The notes beneath the pieces were generated by a model. It did no database searches, had not been told where the DNA came from, and worked only from the letters and a program-made list of their open reading frames with translations. A DNA stretch of 64,000 bases, from positions 1,922,001 through 1,986,000 of the forward strand of contig NC_033563.1 of assembly GCF_001680005.1 (NCBI RefSeq), in the 5' to 3' direction. The stretch's first letter is position 1. Each line of letters starts with the position of its first letter. Source of the DNA: Plasmodium coatneyi. Lineage: Eukaryota; Apicomplexa; Aconoidasida; Haemosporida; Plasmodiidae. Made by a program: the position numbers and the translations under genes. Shown here piece after piece: positions 34,651 to 47,641 of this stretch.

Positions 34651-37600
34651 CTAAAACCCGGAATCTGAACATGGAACCTGTTCCTTAGGAACATCAACCC
34701 TCAACCCGGAATCTAAACTTGGAACCTGTTCCTTAGGAACATTTCCTTCTTCCATATACTTGGATCCCATGAATTCTTGAACCAAAATTTCAAAAAAGTC
34801 CTCCTTCGTCGAATGCAGATCTTCCTTTTGACATTCGTCTAAGACTTCTAAATGGATATCAATAATCATGCGGCGACGTACACCAGCACGAGGATCAACA
34901 CGGCGACACAGGTCCTGTTTTTTTTGACTCTTCGTTTTTCCTTTTGGAACAGATCTTGGTTTGCGTTCCTTTACTATGGTATATTCACGTGGACCAGGTT
35001 GATCCACATGGTCAACAATCTGTTGTTCTAAGGAGGGACCACGTACTTGATGAGCTCTTCTGTAACGTTTTCTTCTTTTACTAAGCATTCCAAAGTACTA
35101 CAAAAAAAAAAGAAAAAAAAGGGAGAAAATGTTTCTTTAATAGGGATACGAAATGTTTGTTCACACGCAACAGTAATTACTATTTCAAACCCATGTGTAA
35201 AATCCTACAAACACACCCCTAAAATGAGAAATCCTACACTCGGCACCTTAAGTGTGAAATCCTACACTTACACACCGTAAAATGTGAAATCCTACACACA
35301 CACCCCTAAAATGCGAAATCCTACACACACACCTTAAAATGCGAAATCCTACACACACACCTTAAAATGCGAAATCCTACACACACACCTTAAAATGCGA
35401 AATCCTACACTTACACACCGTAAAATGTGAAATCCTACACTTACACCCCCTAAAATCCGAAATCTTACACATACACACCCTAAAATGCGAAATTTAATAC
35501 ATTGAAACGCGGAACTTAAGCGCGGAATACTACACATGTTTTTTTTTTTTTTTTTCTTTTTGCGGAAAAAATATTTTCTCCTTTTTTTTTTTTTTTACCT
35601 TCCAGAGCAGGTAGGTCATAGCAGAAATAGCAAGGAACACGGGAGGCAAAGGAAGGTATGGAGTAAGGTCGGAAGGGTCTATGGGGTTCCTGAGTGCGGC
35701 AGCCTTGGATGATTCTAAAACTGCTTCACTTGCTTTTTCCCTGCCTCCTGCAGGTCGTCCTTCTGATTCTGTGGGTAGAAGAGGTGGTATGGATGGTAAT
35801 TCTTGGTCCTCTTCAGATCGAAGAGTAGATTGTGGTAGGGGAGGTGGGTCTGGACATATAGCATTTAGAACTTGTTGTATTTGGTCATTCCTCTCATTGA
35901 ATATTCCTTCCAGTTTTTCGCGTACTGTTCCTTCGGCGACATTGCAATTTTGATCGTATTCTTGAGTGCAAGGAACACATGGTCCTTCTTTGCATTTATT
36001 TTTTTTAATTTCATTCGTAGATTCAAAAGCCTTACTTATGCCTTTGTCTACGGAGCAAGATTCTTTTTTCTCGTCTTTTAATTTTTTTATCAACGCATTC
36101 AATATAACACAAGACATAGTTTGCTTAAATCGTTGGTGCTCAACACGGTTCCCTTGCTTCTCTTCTAGTTTTATACTATATATATATTGTAACCCCCTAG
36201 CAATGGACTCGCATGCTGCTTTTTCTTCTGCATTTAGTGATTTACTTTCCTCTTTATTGTCCGTACAATATTGGCTCACATCAGATGTATCCTTCCCAGA
36301 TATGGCATTTGTGAGTGATTGGATCATATTTGTCGTGTCCTCCCATAATTTAGGCTGTTCATGGGGAAGGAAAGAAGGAATAAACATATATATGTACATT
36401 CAGCATGTGCATGCACATATAGGGTCCATGGACGTTTATTCCTTTTCTAACCATACATGTAGAGTATATTACGCATGGAAATATGCTTTACTATAATGTA
36501 GAAAATATTGTTCCCTTACCCACTCTTGATTGTTTCTAATACTTCTCCATTCTTCTGCTACACACTTCACAAATTCACAGGAGGTTTTACCATTACAGTC
36601 TTCGCCTGGTTTTGTTTTGGGAGGTATAACGATTTTCGGTGTCTTTAGATCCTGATCGACCTGTTCATCTTTGTGGTTGGATGTCTCCTTCCCTGGGTCA
36701 CCTTCCTCAGAGGAGGGAAGCGGTGGTTGTTCCGCTGTGGCGTCCTGAACAGTTCGTTGTAAGTCTTTTAACACTTCTTCCTCTTCCTTTTTTTCTTGTT
36801 CCATTCCTTCAGCAACCATCTCAACAAGGCTCTTCAATTTGTTCAGTTTGCCATCATCGGCGACGACTGGATCAGCCCGTTCAGGTGACACGAACTCTGA
36901 CACATTTTTCGTGTATGACCGTTGATCCTTATCTGCACACCATTCTTCTTTAGTTGCTTCTGCCATCTTATAATACAACATATTTGTGAGAAAGAAGTAG
37001 TATACTTCAGGTAGAATATTATTTCCGTCTCCGTAAGGAATGTTAGGTACATCATCAAGAGCACATTCCGCATAGTTCTCATCTCCAGGCATTTCCCCCC
37101 TTACTTCTTTTACCCGCTTAAAGGCATGTTCCATTACACTTCTCGGAGCACAAAACCACTCCATATAATATGCCCAAACATTCAATAAATCACATACAGA
37201 AATTCCCTTTACGCTTTTATTGCATGGTGACGGACTCTGTTGTTTGCTCTTATACTCCTTACCGACGTCTGTAACTAATAATATATTCCTTACCATAATT
37301 TCACAGAATTTGCCATATTTGTTCAGGTTTAATTTCTTAATTTCCTCATCATCTTCATCATGCTGGCACAGAGCTAATAGACCTTGCAGCTCATTATACT
37401 GAGCTTCGTCTTCTTCTGTTACATTATTCGAAAACGCTGTAAACCAATCACTAATATTTACTGTAAGGAAGGTTGTTAGGGATGGTGGTAGGTGGAAAGA
37501 AGGTGGTGTTACGGGTGAACTATATATATATATGTAGATACATATGTAGATACAACACACATCAGGTATTATGTAATCATTACTTACGTTCCTCATCTTC

Positions 37601-38620
37601 CAAAAATCCGCCATTGTCTTTTTTTTTGGAACATTGGTAAGGGGTTTTCTTTTTTTTTAGTTTGTCCTTTAGTGTCTGTAGTACTGTGTTCATTTGGTCC
37701 TTTGACAAACTTCCAGTTGTGTCCGCCAATTTTGTTAATTCTTCCTCCTTTATTCCTAAAAGTTCTAAAAAATGCTCCCTTTTTCTATTCTTTTCTGCCC
37801 CTTTCCCTTTCCGCACATCATTATCATTTACACAATTATTATACTCCACTATTGTTGGTATCTTCCCTGTACTACTTTTAATTACTTCTGCCCACTTATC
37901 TATTTGCTCCCCAACAAATTTTTTCCCCACATTGATTCCTTCGGACTCTACTAACTTACACTTTTCATATCTCCCCTGAACTCCATATTCTTTCAGTTTC
38001 TCTTCAACTTTCTGTTTCACGTATTTAGACACCTCGTTTATTCTACAATGGTCCTCGAATAATTTTACCGTAGTTACCTTCCCGACCACACACCTGAGAT
38101 AAGCATCTGCTCCTTTATCCTTCCCCCCTTTCCAGCCCTTCTCTATTCCACTACCTGCCTTAATTCCACTTACAAAATAAATAATTCTTATTAGAGCTTT
38201 ACATAATTCTTTCTTAATTGTCGTATTTGTAGTATCCTCCTTATCGATGTCTACGCACAGAGTTTTTTCCTCTGTAGAATCATCATTCAACCTCCTAATT
38301 AATTCTTCGAACATACCTTCTATATCTTTCCACACATGATCCTGCAAAATGAAGTACCACAGGAACACACATATGTGTATACTTTTTGTGTTTACCTAAC
38401 ACAGTGTTCTCCCCCCCTTTTATTACCATATTATTCTAATACTACTATGTTACTTTTTCTTCTTCTCTTCATATATAAAAAGTTCATTTACCCCAATATT
38501 GTCCACACTTCCTATACCGTACTTTCTTATCCATCTAGGCAATAATTGGGACATGAAATTAAACTTCCCTCGGGTTATCATTTCCCCTCCCGTCGATTTC
38601 ACTACACCTGCTGGCGCCAT
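34651..38620 (-). CDS. SICAvar: SICAvar-1: short SICA variant antigen
   Basis: Five exons on the minus strand: 38620-38492, 38341-37588, 37460-36520, 36354-35599, 35097-34651; about 1,008 residues, all phases close. Exon 1 (43 codons) is the usual small MAPAG-type leader with no signal peptide. Exons 2 to 4 are Cys-containing extracellular modules; exon 2 has AYLRCVVGK...FEDHCR, exon 3 LCDLLNVW and KCVAEEW. Exon 4 ends in a Pro-rich stalk and the membrane segment (LPPVFLAISAMTYLLWK, about 840-860). Exon 5 is the conserved cytoplasmic SICA C-terminal domain (YRRAHQVRGP, RMIIDIHLEVLDECQK, EILVQEFMGS) plus two VPKEQVP tail units. SICA antigens are displayed on infected red cells and vary in clonal fashion. 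At 1,008 residues it is short for the family, more like the small type II class. The first two boundaries carry about 1 bp uncertainty. Confidence 0.9.
35165..35525 (-). repeat. Minisatellite in the last SICAvar-1 intron
   Basis: About 12 units of 26-31 bp, on the plus strand CCTTAAAATGCGAAATCCTACACACA. Several units carry CCCTAAAA, a telomere-like heptamer. SICAvar-2 has the same array in the same intron (51118-51535). Confidence 0.93.
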
Positions 38621-39509
38621 ATTTCTCCCTGCACGCTTATGCTATTATTACTATTATTCTGAAAACCTAAATATAATACAACCTTTTTCTTTTCTGCAAA
38701 AATTTCCTTTTCCTTCTTATGTACATTGTATTCCTTCTGACGAAAAGAAGGAAGGAATTATCTACCTTCTTTTTTCTCTTTCTAAACTTTTACTTTTTTT
38801 CTAAAGAAAAGAACAAAGGAATTAGCCAACTTCTTCTTTTTCTTTTCTTTTAATCTTTTTTTTTTCTGCTCCTTTTCTGCTTTTTGGAAAAAGAAGAAGA
38901 GTGAGCATACTTGCCTTCCTTCCACACCTAACAGAACCATACTCCTACCCCAAGAATTCCACCTCCCTGCACACTTACCACCTAACACCCCTTCACTCCA
39001 CCACTAACAGAACCTTACTCCTACCCCCTAAGAACTGCACCCAACTGCACACTTTCCTCCCTTCCTTTTCTTTTTTTTTTCTCCTTCTTTTTTCTTTTTT
39101 TTTCTTTTTTTTTCTTTTTTTTTCTTTTTTTTCCTTTTTTTTATTCTTTTTTTCTTTTATTTATTTTTCTATTTTTATTATTTTTTCTTCTCAAAAAAAA
39201 GGTAAGCAACATTTCCTTCACCCTAACACCAAAAACTGCACCCAACTGCACACTTCCCCCCACATGCTTACTTCTTTCAACCGTAACACTCGCTTAGGGT
39301 TGACCCTCCCCCCAAAAAATCTTCCTTCCACGAACCATACCTAACAACAAACCTAACACACCGAACAATCTTCCTTCCACCTACCATCACCCTAACAACC
39401 TTCCTATCGACCCCTAACAACCCACCTACCACCCGTAACAACCTTTCCTTCCACCTACCACGACCCTAACAACCCACCTACCACCACCCACCTAACAACC
39501 CATCCTTCT
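38621..39509. other. SICAvar-1 upstream region, pyrimidine-rich
   Basis: This lies between SICAvar-1 (start 38620) and the end of KIR-6. It holds C/T-rich DNA, AAGAACTGCACCCAACTGCA repeats (near 39028 and 39230) and, at 39340-39500, the CCTAACAACC minisatellite known from KIR introns. It should include the SICAvar-1 promoter. Open frames here are made of TTTCTTT runs. Confidence 0.6.
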
Positions 39510-40741
39510 TCATCTGGTGAATGATGATGTATATGGAAGGGAATATTCGGATGAATATTCTGTAGAAGAACCGTCTTCGTCGTTTGAGAACCTGTTGAAT
39601 TCTCTCCTAAGGGACCTTTTACTTCTGCTTCTTCCATTTCCAGAAGAGGAGTTATTCCCCTTAAGGAAGGAGGAGAGGAAGAAAAGGTGTGATTTATACT
39701 TGTAAAAAAAGTATGCCAATGTTGGTAATCCTATTGCAGCTAATGCAGAAGGAACTGCAATGGAAGTGACGTTGCTGCTAGAACCAGCCTCTTCCCCTTC
39801 TTTTCTATGACTACCACCACCGTCACCCCCTCCCTTTACTTCTCCACCACTGACAGCGTCACAAGTTTGATTGCAAGTTCCAGTACTACCGGAACCAGAA
39901 ATACCTGGATTCCAGGTTCCCGTAGAACCTGGACCAGAGGAACCTGGTTCTTCTGCCATTTTTTGGCAAGTTAATTCCTGTGGTTTTTCGTATTTAGCCT
40001 TCCCCCCTGTTCCCTGAAATTCTGCGCAGTATTGAGCATTACCACCGTTATTACAAGTAGTATTCACAATGCCAAATGCCCCTTTAGCATCATCTAATTG
40101 TGCGTTATACTTTGTGACACCAGAACATTCGCCGTCCGCAGTCCGTTTCTTCAGGGTATCATAGTTATATTTACAGTCGAATAGTACTTTAATTTCCTTG
40201 AAAAGGTCTTTGTCAATACCTTGGTATAGATTAGTGCAATCGCACGAACCTCCATGTTCCTTTAGGTCCCAGTAAATTGTACTCATAACATGTGGAAAAT
40301 TACTGTCCGCGTTCAATTTTTCCTCACTCACTTTATCACCTAACCAATAATAAAAAAAAGGACACCGATCCGCATTTCCCAGCATATCCAATCCCACCCC
40401 GCTACATACGTAACAGTAGTTCCTTGGAATTTCCTTAATCCAGGTCCAATTTTCTCCATTGTATGCTTGCAATGAATATTTTATATCCGCTTCCCCTGAA
40501 CCCCGGCTCCAAGCTTTTCCTTTCAGTGTACAACTTGCTCCTCTTCTTGCATTGAGTTCATCGTATATTTTTTGTGAAGGTAACTCATTTGAACCTGCGT
40601 CCTATATAAATATTATTGAGGAGGGGAGTACATATATGTATATGTTCGTCCACATTGCTCTAATTATATAGAGCAGAGAACATTCTATACATACTGCTGT
40701 GTCCATTCCCCATAGGGAATGCATTGTGTTATTCTTACCAT
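39510..40741 (-). CDS. KIR: KIR-6: single-domain KIR variant antigen
   Basis: Two exons on the minus strand: 40741-40739 (only the ATG, followed at once by GTAAGA) and 40601-39510; about 364 residues. No other start codon lies upstream in reach, so the start-codon exon is inferred. Exon 2 opens DAGSNELPSQKIYDELN, has FFYYWLGD, paired Cys, a short PGSSGPGSTGTWN motif (about 1.5 units of the repeat that KIR-10 has in many copies), a Gly-rich spacer, the membrane segment (SALAAIGLPTLAYFFYK) and, without an intron, the cytoplasmic tail (RSKRSLRREF, SSTEYSSEYS). Lack of the intron before the tail separates KIR-6 and KIR-10 from most other KIR genes here. Confidence 0.88.
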
Positions 40742-41831
40742 GGTTCGTATGTAATTCCTTCGTATACAATGATTTTTTGTATTAAAAATGTACGCTGTTT
40801 CTTCCTATATATTTTTATATATAATAAATATTCAAAACTTGTGCACACTCTATAAATGTTACCTATAAGTAGCTATTAAATTTTTTACCTTCCCCCAGTT
40901 GTGCGCGCATATTTTGATGCTGGACCAAAAAAAATGTGTGTCAACATATATATTTTTATGTTTAATTGTTTTTTTTTTTTACAAAAAAAAATTATCAAAT
41001 AACTTCTAACAATCATTGTGTTGTACATATATATATATATGTATATGTGTATATGTATACATATACATAGTATCCCCATATCCTTCCCCTTCCCCTTTTT
41101 CATGGATGATCATTTTTATAACAAATATATATTATCATTTTTATAACAAAAAAAAGTTTTCATTTTAATAACAAAATATATATTATCATTTTAATAAAAA
41201 AAATATGTTTTTTCCTTGCTATCCATGTATATTTTTTTTTTTTTTTTTTTTTTTCCTATTCTTTTTTTTAATTTTTTCTCTTTTTTTCTGCGCTACCCGT
41301 TAGGAGTATTATTTCGCTAATGTTTCATTTATACACACAAATTAAAAGAAAAAAAAAAGGAATAAGAAGGAAAGAGAAGGAAAGGAAAGGAAATAAAAGG
41401 ACGGAGGAGGAAGCAATAGGAAGGAATAAGAAGGAAGGAAAGAAGAAAAGAATAACGAATAAGGAAAGGAAGGAATAAGAAGCAATAAGAAGTAAAGAAT
41501 AAGGAAAGAAGGAATAAGAAGGAAAGAAGGAATAAGAAGGAAAGAAGGAATAATAAAGGAAAGAAGGAAAGAAGGAAAGAAGGAAAGAAGGAATGAATGA
41601 AGCAAAGGAAGGGGGTCTAAGGAGGAAGGAGAGGGATCGTTTAAAGTAGGAAGGAAACGAGGTTCTAAGGAGGAGGAAGGGAAGGAAAGGAATGTCTAAG
41701 GAAGGAAGGAATGAAGAAAAAGAAGGAATAAGAAGGAAAGGAAGGTTTAAGAAGCAAAGAATGAATAAAAGGAAGGAAAGCTATATGAAAAACTTATTAT
41801 ACAAAATAGTATAAATGAAAAATAGGGAAAA
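40742..41831. other. KIR-6 / KIR-7 divergent spacer with purine repeats
   Basis: AT-rich DNA, TTATCATTTTTATAACAAA repeats (41108-41210) and a block of AAGGAATAAGAAGGAAAG units at 41340-41790, like the distal part of spacers X1 and X2 (compare 60480-60690). It is a shortened counterpart of those spacers; most of the GTTGTAGTGG part is missing. Confidence 0.65.
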
Positions 41832-42901
41832 ATGGTCCCAAATAAGAAGTCCAAAGAGGAGGATCCTTGTAATCAAGTAAGGAAAATTTAAAAACATTTC
41901 GTAAAATATTACATTTTGTAAAATATTACATTCGTCAAAATGTAAAAATAGCAAATTAGGAATGTGTGTGGAATGCTATATATTCTTTGTTGCATTCGTA
42001 GGGGCAATGCTTGCAACCGTTAAATTCAACAATGATGTTCAGTACACTGGAATATGGAGGAGGAAGCGAAAATAATTGTAATAATAAACGCACAGAAATA
42101 GGGAATAAAATAGTATGTGCATTAAAAACATATGGGGATCTTGCAGGATGCAAGGACAGGATTATAAATACTTTGTGTAGAGTGAGTTCATTGTCTATAG
42201 GGGGAGAACATGGAGCCAATAATCTCTTCTGTTATATATTCTATATTATTGGTTGGGAGATATAATAGCAAAGATAGGAGCGGAGGTAACAGCAACCCTA
42301 TTCCAACACCATCACAACTGATGACGACTTTACTTCTAAGTGCAGCGGCTACGGAAGAAGATGTAAGTCGCCATACTACTGAGGAACAAACACGGAGTCC
42401 ATCACAGGATGGAGCTCCTTTAATGCTGCACCTGCTGCTGTGTCTGGTGGTGCATTAGCTGCGATAGGATTACCAACAATTGTTGCTTTCTTTCTTTATA
42501 AAGTAAGTAAAATTAACATAATTATAATAGAGCTATATATATATGTCCATACATATATATATATATATATTTATATTTATACATATATTTTTATTCCTCC
42601 CTTCTTTTAGTACAATCTCTTACCTTCTTGCTTTGGTAATCACACTTTTGGAAATAGCAATAGGGTGAGAAGCAGAGGAAGAAGATCAACAATAAAACAT
42701 GAATTCGACACATTATCAGGCGACGATGATAACTCTTCTACAGAAACCTCAACAATAGCCCACACCGAATATTCAACAGAGTTGTCCACAGCAGATTCCA
42801 CAGATGGAGCATCTACCATACATAATGGTCAACAACCACGCAAGGAAGCAAATAGGGGACCAAGACAGAAGTCAAGAAATATACGTTACCATCGTAGGTG
42901 A
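41832..42901 (+). pseudogene. KIR: KIR-7: degraded, internally deleted KIR gene
   Basis: The first exon (41832-41876, MVPNKKSKEEDPCNQ with GTAAGG donor) and the start of exon 2 (after the acceptor near 41999) read as a KIR domain, but the frame fails exactly at the FLYYWLGD core: YYWLGD is readable only in another frame. Shortly after, the rest of the domain (roughly 100 codons) is missing and sequence jumps to a spacer and a membrane segment (SGGALAAIGLPTIVAFFLYK) followed by a good GTAAGT donor at about 42503. The cytoplasmic exon (42611-42901, starting YNLLPSCFG) is intact and resembles that of KIR-11. Splice signals and tail are well kept, so the damage looks recent. Confidence 0.82.
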
Positions 42902-44111
42902 AAAAATAAAATGTCCTTCTCCATTAATTATAAATGAAGTGTGTAATGTCCCCCTTTTTTTCATTAATTATAAGTAGCTTGCAATGTGGATTCCGTTATC
43001 AACATCAATAATTATGTAAATGAAGGAAACAAATATAAAACATTTTGTATAATTTGATAATTTCATTTTTTATGAATCCACACATTTCATGCTTAGCATG
43101 AAAAGTGCTCCCCCCCCCCTTTAAACAGTGTGTGTGTGTTATTTACACTTTTTATCCTAAAGAGAAAGAAGGTTGATGGTAATAATAATGTGCAAAGGGA
43201 AATTGATATCTGCGTATGAAGAACTTTCCCCCGTATATAAATATATATATATATATATATACTGCAAAGAAAGAAATTACGTATAATTGAAAAAATTTCT
43301 ACCATTTGTTTTACATTTGTTTTACATTTGTTTTTACATTTGTCAACATATGTTCACATTTCTAACATTTGTTTTTACATTTTTTTTACATACGTTCACT
43401 GTTTGTTTTTACATTTGTTCACATTTCGCCCAATTATTATTTTGTTAACCATTATTTGGAACCGTTTTGAACCCTCCCTAAAGGTGCATGAGAACCTTTC
43501 CCTTAGCCATTTCTCCTTTTTTTTTTTTTTTTTCTTCTTTTAATTTGTTCCCATTTCTACTTTAATTATATATATATATGTACTAATTTAATACACATAC
43601 ATAGAGCGCGTTATTGTTAGTTGAAAAATTAAGCAATGTATATTATTAAAGAAAAAAAAGTAAAAACTTCCATATACATAATAATGGAAGAGTATAAATA
43701 ATAGTGTACATTTGTGTTCGGTATATAGTTATGCGTGACACCATTTCTGAATAATGTAGTGGATAGGGGAGGTGCGAAGAAATATATGAGGGAATTCCTG
43801 ATTTTTTTTTTTTTTCTTCTTTTTTTTTTTTTAGTTTACCATTATGGCACACTTCTTTCCTATATTTGTTCATCTTAATTACGTATGTATATAATGATTT
43901 GAAAAAAAAAATATACGATGAATTATGTTTGCTTAAGAAGGGAAGTAGTGTGTACGATCTAAAAAAGTTCGAATTTAATATGCATAATTGTAAGAGGGAG
44001 GGGAAATGGTATATAGGTTCCTATGTATACATATATGTATGAATAAATTTCTTAAAATAAAATATATATAATAATATACAAAGGAAGAAGAATAGTACCA
44101 ATATCGGAACC
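42902..44111. other. Intergenic region between KIR-7 and KIR-8
   Basis: AT-rich, with TTTTACATTTG-type repeats at 43300-43420 and T/A runs; it should hold the KIR-8 promoter. No gene is supported. Confidence 0.5.
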
Positions 44112-46417
44112 ATGACAGGTCATGTAAGTGGAGGCGTGGGGGGAACATAGAAAGTTCTATACTCTGCGTAATATTAATACCTAAGTTCACATACAACAAC
44201 AACAACAACCATATACAAAGTAAAATGAGAATATGGGGATATATATGCACACACTCATTTATATATTCTACTTCCATACAAATATTTTTAGGGTGGAAGT
44301 TCAAGTCCATTACCCTCAGAGGAAGTATATACTAAGTTGAACTCAGGTGTTAAACATTGTACATCCTCGCATGGAGGATGGAATCCTCGTACACTGGAAC
44401 AGAAGATAAAATATTCATTGAAAGCGTACAATGGGGAAAATTGGAAATGGATCAGTGAAATTCCAGGAAATTGGTGTTCCGTTTGTAATGGAGGAAAGGG
44501 GGGATTGGACAATTTGTCCGATAAGGAACGTTGCCCTTTTTTTTATTATTGGTTAGGTGACAAAGTGAGTAATGAAAAATTGACGGTGGAAGGTCATTTC
44601 GAACTGGTTATGAATACAATTTACTGGGACCTAAAGAAATACGGAGGTTCGTGCGACTGCACTAATCTATACCAAGGTATTGAGAAGAACCTCTTCGGAG
44701 GGGCTAAAATATTATATGATTGGTACTATAATTATACAACTATATTAAGGAATATGGAAGATGGCTGTAGAAAATACTGCAGTACGGGTGAATGTGAGAT
44801 CACATTCACTTTAGCTGAAGCAACATATAGAACAGTAAGTCAAAAGTGTGCACCTCTGTCTGGTGATGATTATTGTACTAAATTTGAAAACAAGAAAAGT
44901 GAAGAGGGTAGCGAATTCGCCCTACCCCAAAAAATAGAATGTACAGCACTACAACCTACAGAACTACTGCCACCACGGAAACCTACACTGGAGGTAAGAA
45001 AAGGGCGGGGCAACCAATATTAATAGCGCCTGTTCCTTATTCCATATGGATACACATACACATACAATTCATTTAACATTGTACCTACCGTGTAATAGAA
45101 ATGTGGTGAACATAGATATATATTCCTTCCTTATTTACATTTTATAGGGGGAAAAATGTAAGAGAGATTTACCCTCACAAACAATATATTGCGAATTGGG
45201 AAGTACCGACCAACAGTGTAGTGATAATGGTGGAACTGTAACAGATACAGTAAAAAGTTCACTTGACAGTATGATAAAGGGGTACGGTGGTCCACCTAAC
45301 TATGGGGAACCTACTGTAAAAGCATACTGTTACGCAGGACAGAAGAACAAAGAAGAGGGGGATCCGCCTAAAAACAAGTACTGTGACGCCCTATATTATT
45401 GGTTAGGCGAGGAGGTCTTCCGAACTTCAAACAACAAGGACCAATTTTCTACCGCCATGGGAAAAATCTACCAGGAACTGAAGCAACTGAACGAAAAAGG
45501 CCTTGATCACCCATGCAAGATTTTATATGATGGAGGGAAGGACAACATTAGCTGGGACATTTTCACCAAAATGAAAATACTATACGATTATCAAAAGGAT
45601 AAGAGTACTGTAACAGCGGGAACAAGTACAGGGGATCCCTGTCCTGTACAATATCAAACATACCTAAAGAACGTAAAGTGTGCTTATGAAACTGTACGCG
45701 CGAAGTGTACAGGAGGGAAAAATAGTGGAAGTGGGTGGTGTGATAAATTTGAGCAATGGCATCCGCAATACGAGAAGAACGAGGATTTGGATGTGGGGTG
45801 TGTACTGGAAAAAACAAAGGAATGTACAGAGGCAGGTAGTCCTGAATTACAGGAGAGTCTAGAACCGCCCAATAGTGCAACCACCTCCTCCCCTGCTACA
45901 GCGGTTGCTGCTGTCTCTTCCGTCTCTGCATTAGTTGGATTACCTGCATTAGGATTCTTCTTATATAAGGTAGTAGTACATAATTATTACTACTATATAT
46001 TTGAAATATACCAATATACGTATATATGTATATATATGTGTATATATTTATATATATGTATATATATGGGCATATATATATATGTATGTACATATATATG
46101 TTATATCTATCTAATTCATATTTCAACCCGCCTCCTTCCATCCTTCATATTAGTATACTTCCTTACCATCTTGGTTACGTACACAATTTGGAAGGAATAG
46201 AACAGGAAGCGGAAAAAGATCCATTAGAGGAGAATTCGACACATTCACCGAAGGTGCCTCAACGTTCGATTCAAGCGAATACTCAGCAGTAGCTTCAATA
46301 GCATCTACAACAGATGAATCTACCATCTATAATGAACGGCCGCATAGAAGAACGGGAACAGGAAGAACAAATACGGCACCAAATGGTCGAAATAATATAC
46401 ATTATCATGCAACGTAA
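44112..46417 (+). CDS. KIR: KIR-8: two-domain KIR variant antigen
   Basis: Four exons: 44112-44123 (MTGH), 44292-44993, 45148-45969, 46154-46417; about 599 residues, phase 0 throughout. Exon 2 has the LPSEEVY lead-in and FFYYWLGD and is most like KIR-6 (SLKAYNGENWKWI, TIYWDLKKYGGSCDCTNLYQ). Exon 3 begins GEKCKRDLPSQTIYCEL, almost as KIR-1 exon 3 does, has ALYYWLGE and the membrane segment (VSALVGLPALGFFLYK). Exon 4 begins YTSLPSWLR and is the Ser/Thr-rich tail ending HYHAT. The two domains are not recent copies of each other; each is closer to a domain in another gene, so the gene arose by joining different KIR domain types. The intron before the tail is mainly AT dinucleotides. Confidence 0.9.
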
Positions 46418-47641
46418 TGTCCCCCTTTATTAACTACACATGACATATAATTATCCCTACCACACTCTACTAATAATATCACCACACCACACTAACAACA
46501 ACACCACTCCAATAATACCACCAACAACACTAACAACAGCAACAACAATTACACAACAAACAACAACAAACGATACAAACAACTACTACAACGACCTTGT
46601 AACAAACAAAACAAACAACCACACTAACAACAACACCACACTAACAACACAACACTCTAATAATTCCCCCCTTAATACCACACCACACACTCTAATAATA
46701 ATACAGCATCACATCACACTCTACTAATAATAATATACACCAATACCACACTGAGAACACTGAACAAAGAAAAAAGAACAAAGCACCAAAAAAAAAAAAA
46801 AAAAAAAAAATTTTTGAGCTACTTCCACAAAGAACTAATACATATTGAATGTAATATATGAATGTGTAAATATTTGTGAATAGTAAACTATGTGAATAGT
46901 GTAAACATATATGTGAATAGTGTAAATATATATGTAAATAGTGTAAATATATATGAGAATAGTAAACTATGTGAATAGTGTAAATATATGTGAATGTAAA
47001 TGTGTGAATGTAATATTGAATGTAATATTCAATAAATTCATATACACATTGATGGAAGGAAGGGGAGGAGGAATAAAAAAAAATTGCACTCCCTCCCCCG
47101 TATATAAGTAACAACTGAGGAGCACATGCCTTAATAATATAATGCAATGTTCCTTGAATAATGTTTTCCGAACCATTAGGAACAGTCACGTGCACAGAAT
47201 GCACAACGCAACAGCACAATAATGTACAGCACAATAATGTACAGCACAATAGAGTACAGTGCAATACCATAATACAGTGAGTATATAAATAAAGGAAAGT
47301 TGTATGTAAAAAAAAAAAAGGGGAGGTGTATCCCTCTCTTTTTTTGACTTCTTTTTTGACTTGTTATTTTGTCATTGCAACATATATATTTGTTCGTATG
47401 TGTATGTGCATTAACTACTATATACATATGTAATAATTTTCATACGTACATGTGTAGTGTCCTATAATTATTCGAGAATTAACGAATGTCTAGTATTCAC
47501 AGAGTAAAAATTCCAATATTCATCAATAACCACCATCGAAGAGGCACAATTTTTTTATACTGCCCCTTCTTTCGAATATATAGAGGAAAGTTTAATATAA
47601 AATTCCATATATATACACATAGAAGCACTTATATAAGAACC
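46418..47641. other. Low-complexity intergenic region before KIR-9
   Basis: At 46440-46740 the plus strand is a CAACAACA/CCACACTAA mixture. At 46850-47030 AATAGTGTAAATATATGTG units recur, and at 47210-47265 AATGTACAGCACAAT units. Open frames across these are by-products. The distal part should include the KIR-9 promoter. Confidence 0.6.

Noticed and set aside
35165..35525. CRISPR array
   Set aside because: The units are degenerate tandem repeats without unique spacers, in a eukaryotic intron.
38901..39344. 147-codon frame rich in Phe and Ser
   Set aside because: Product of T/C-rich low-complexity DNA; the same holds for 55676-56293 and 41342-41605.
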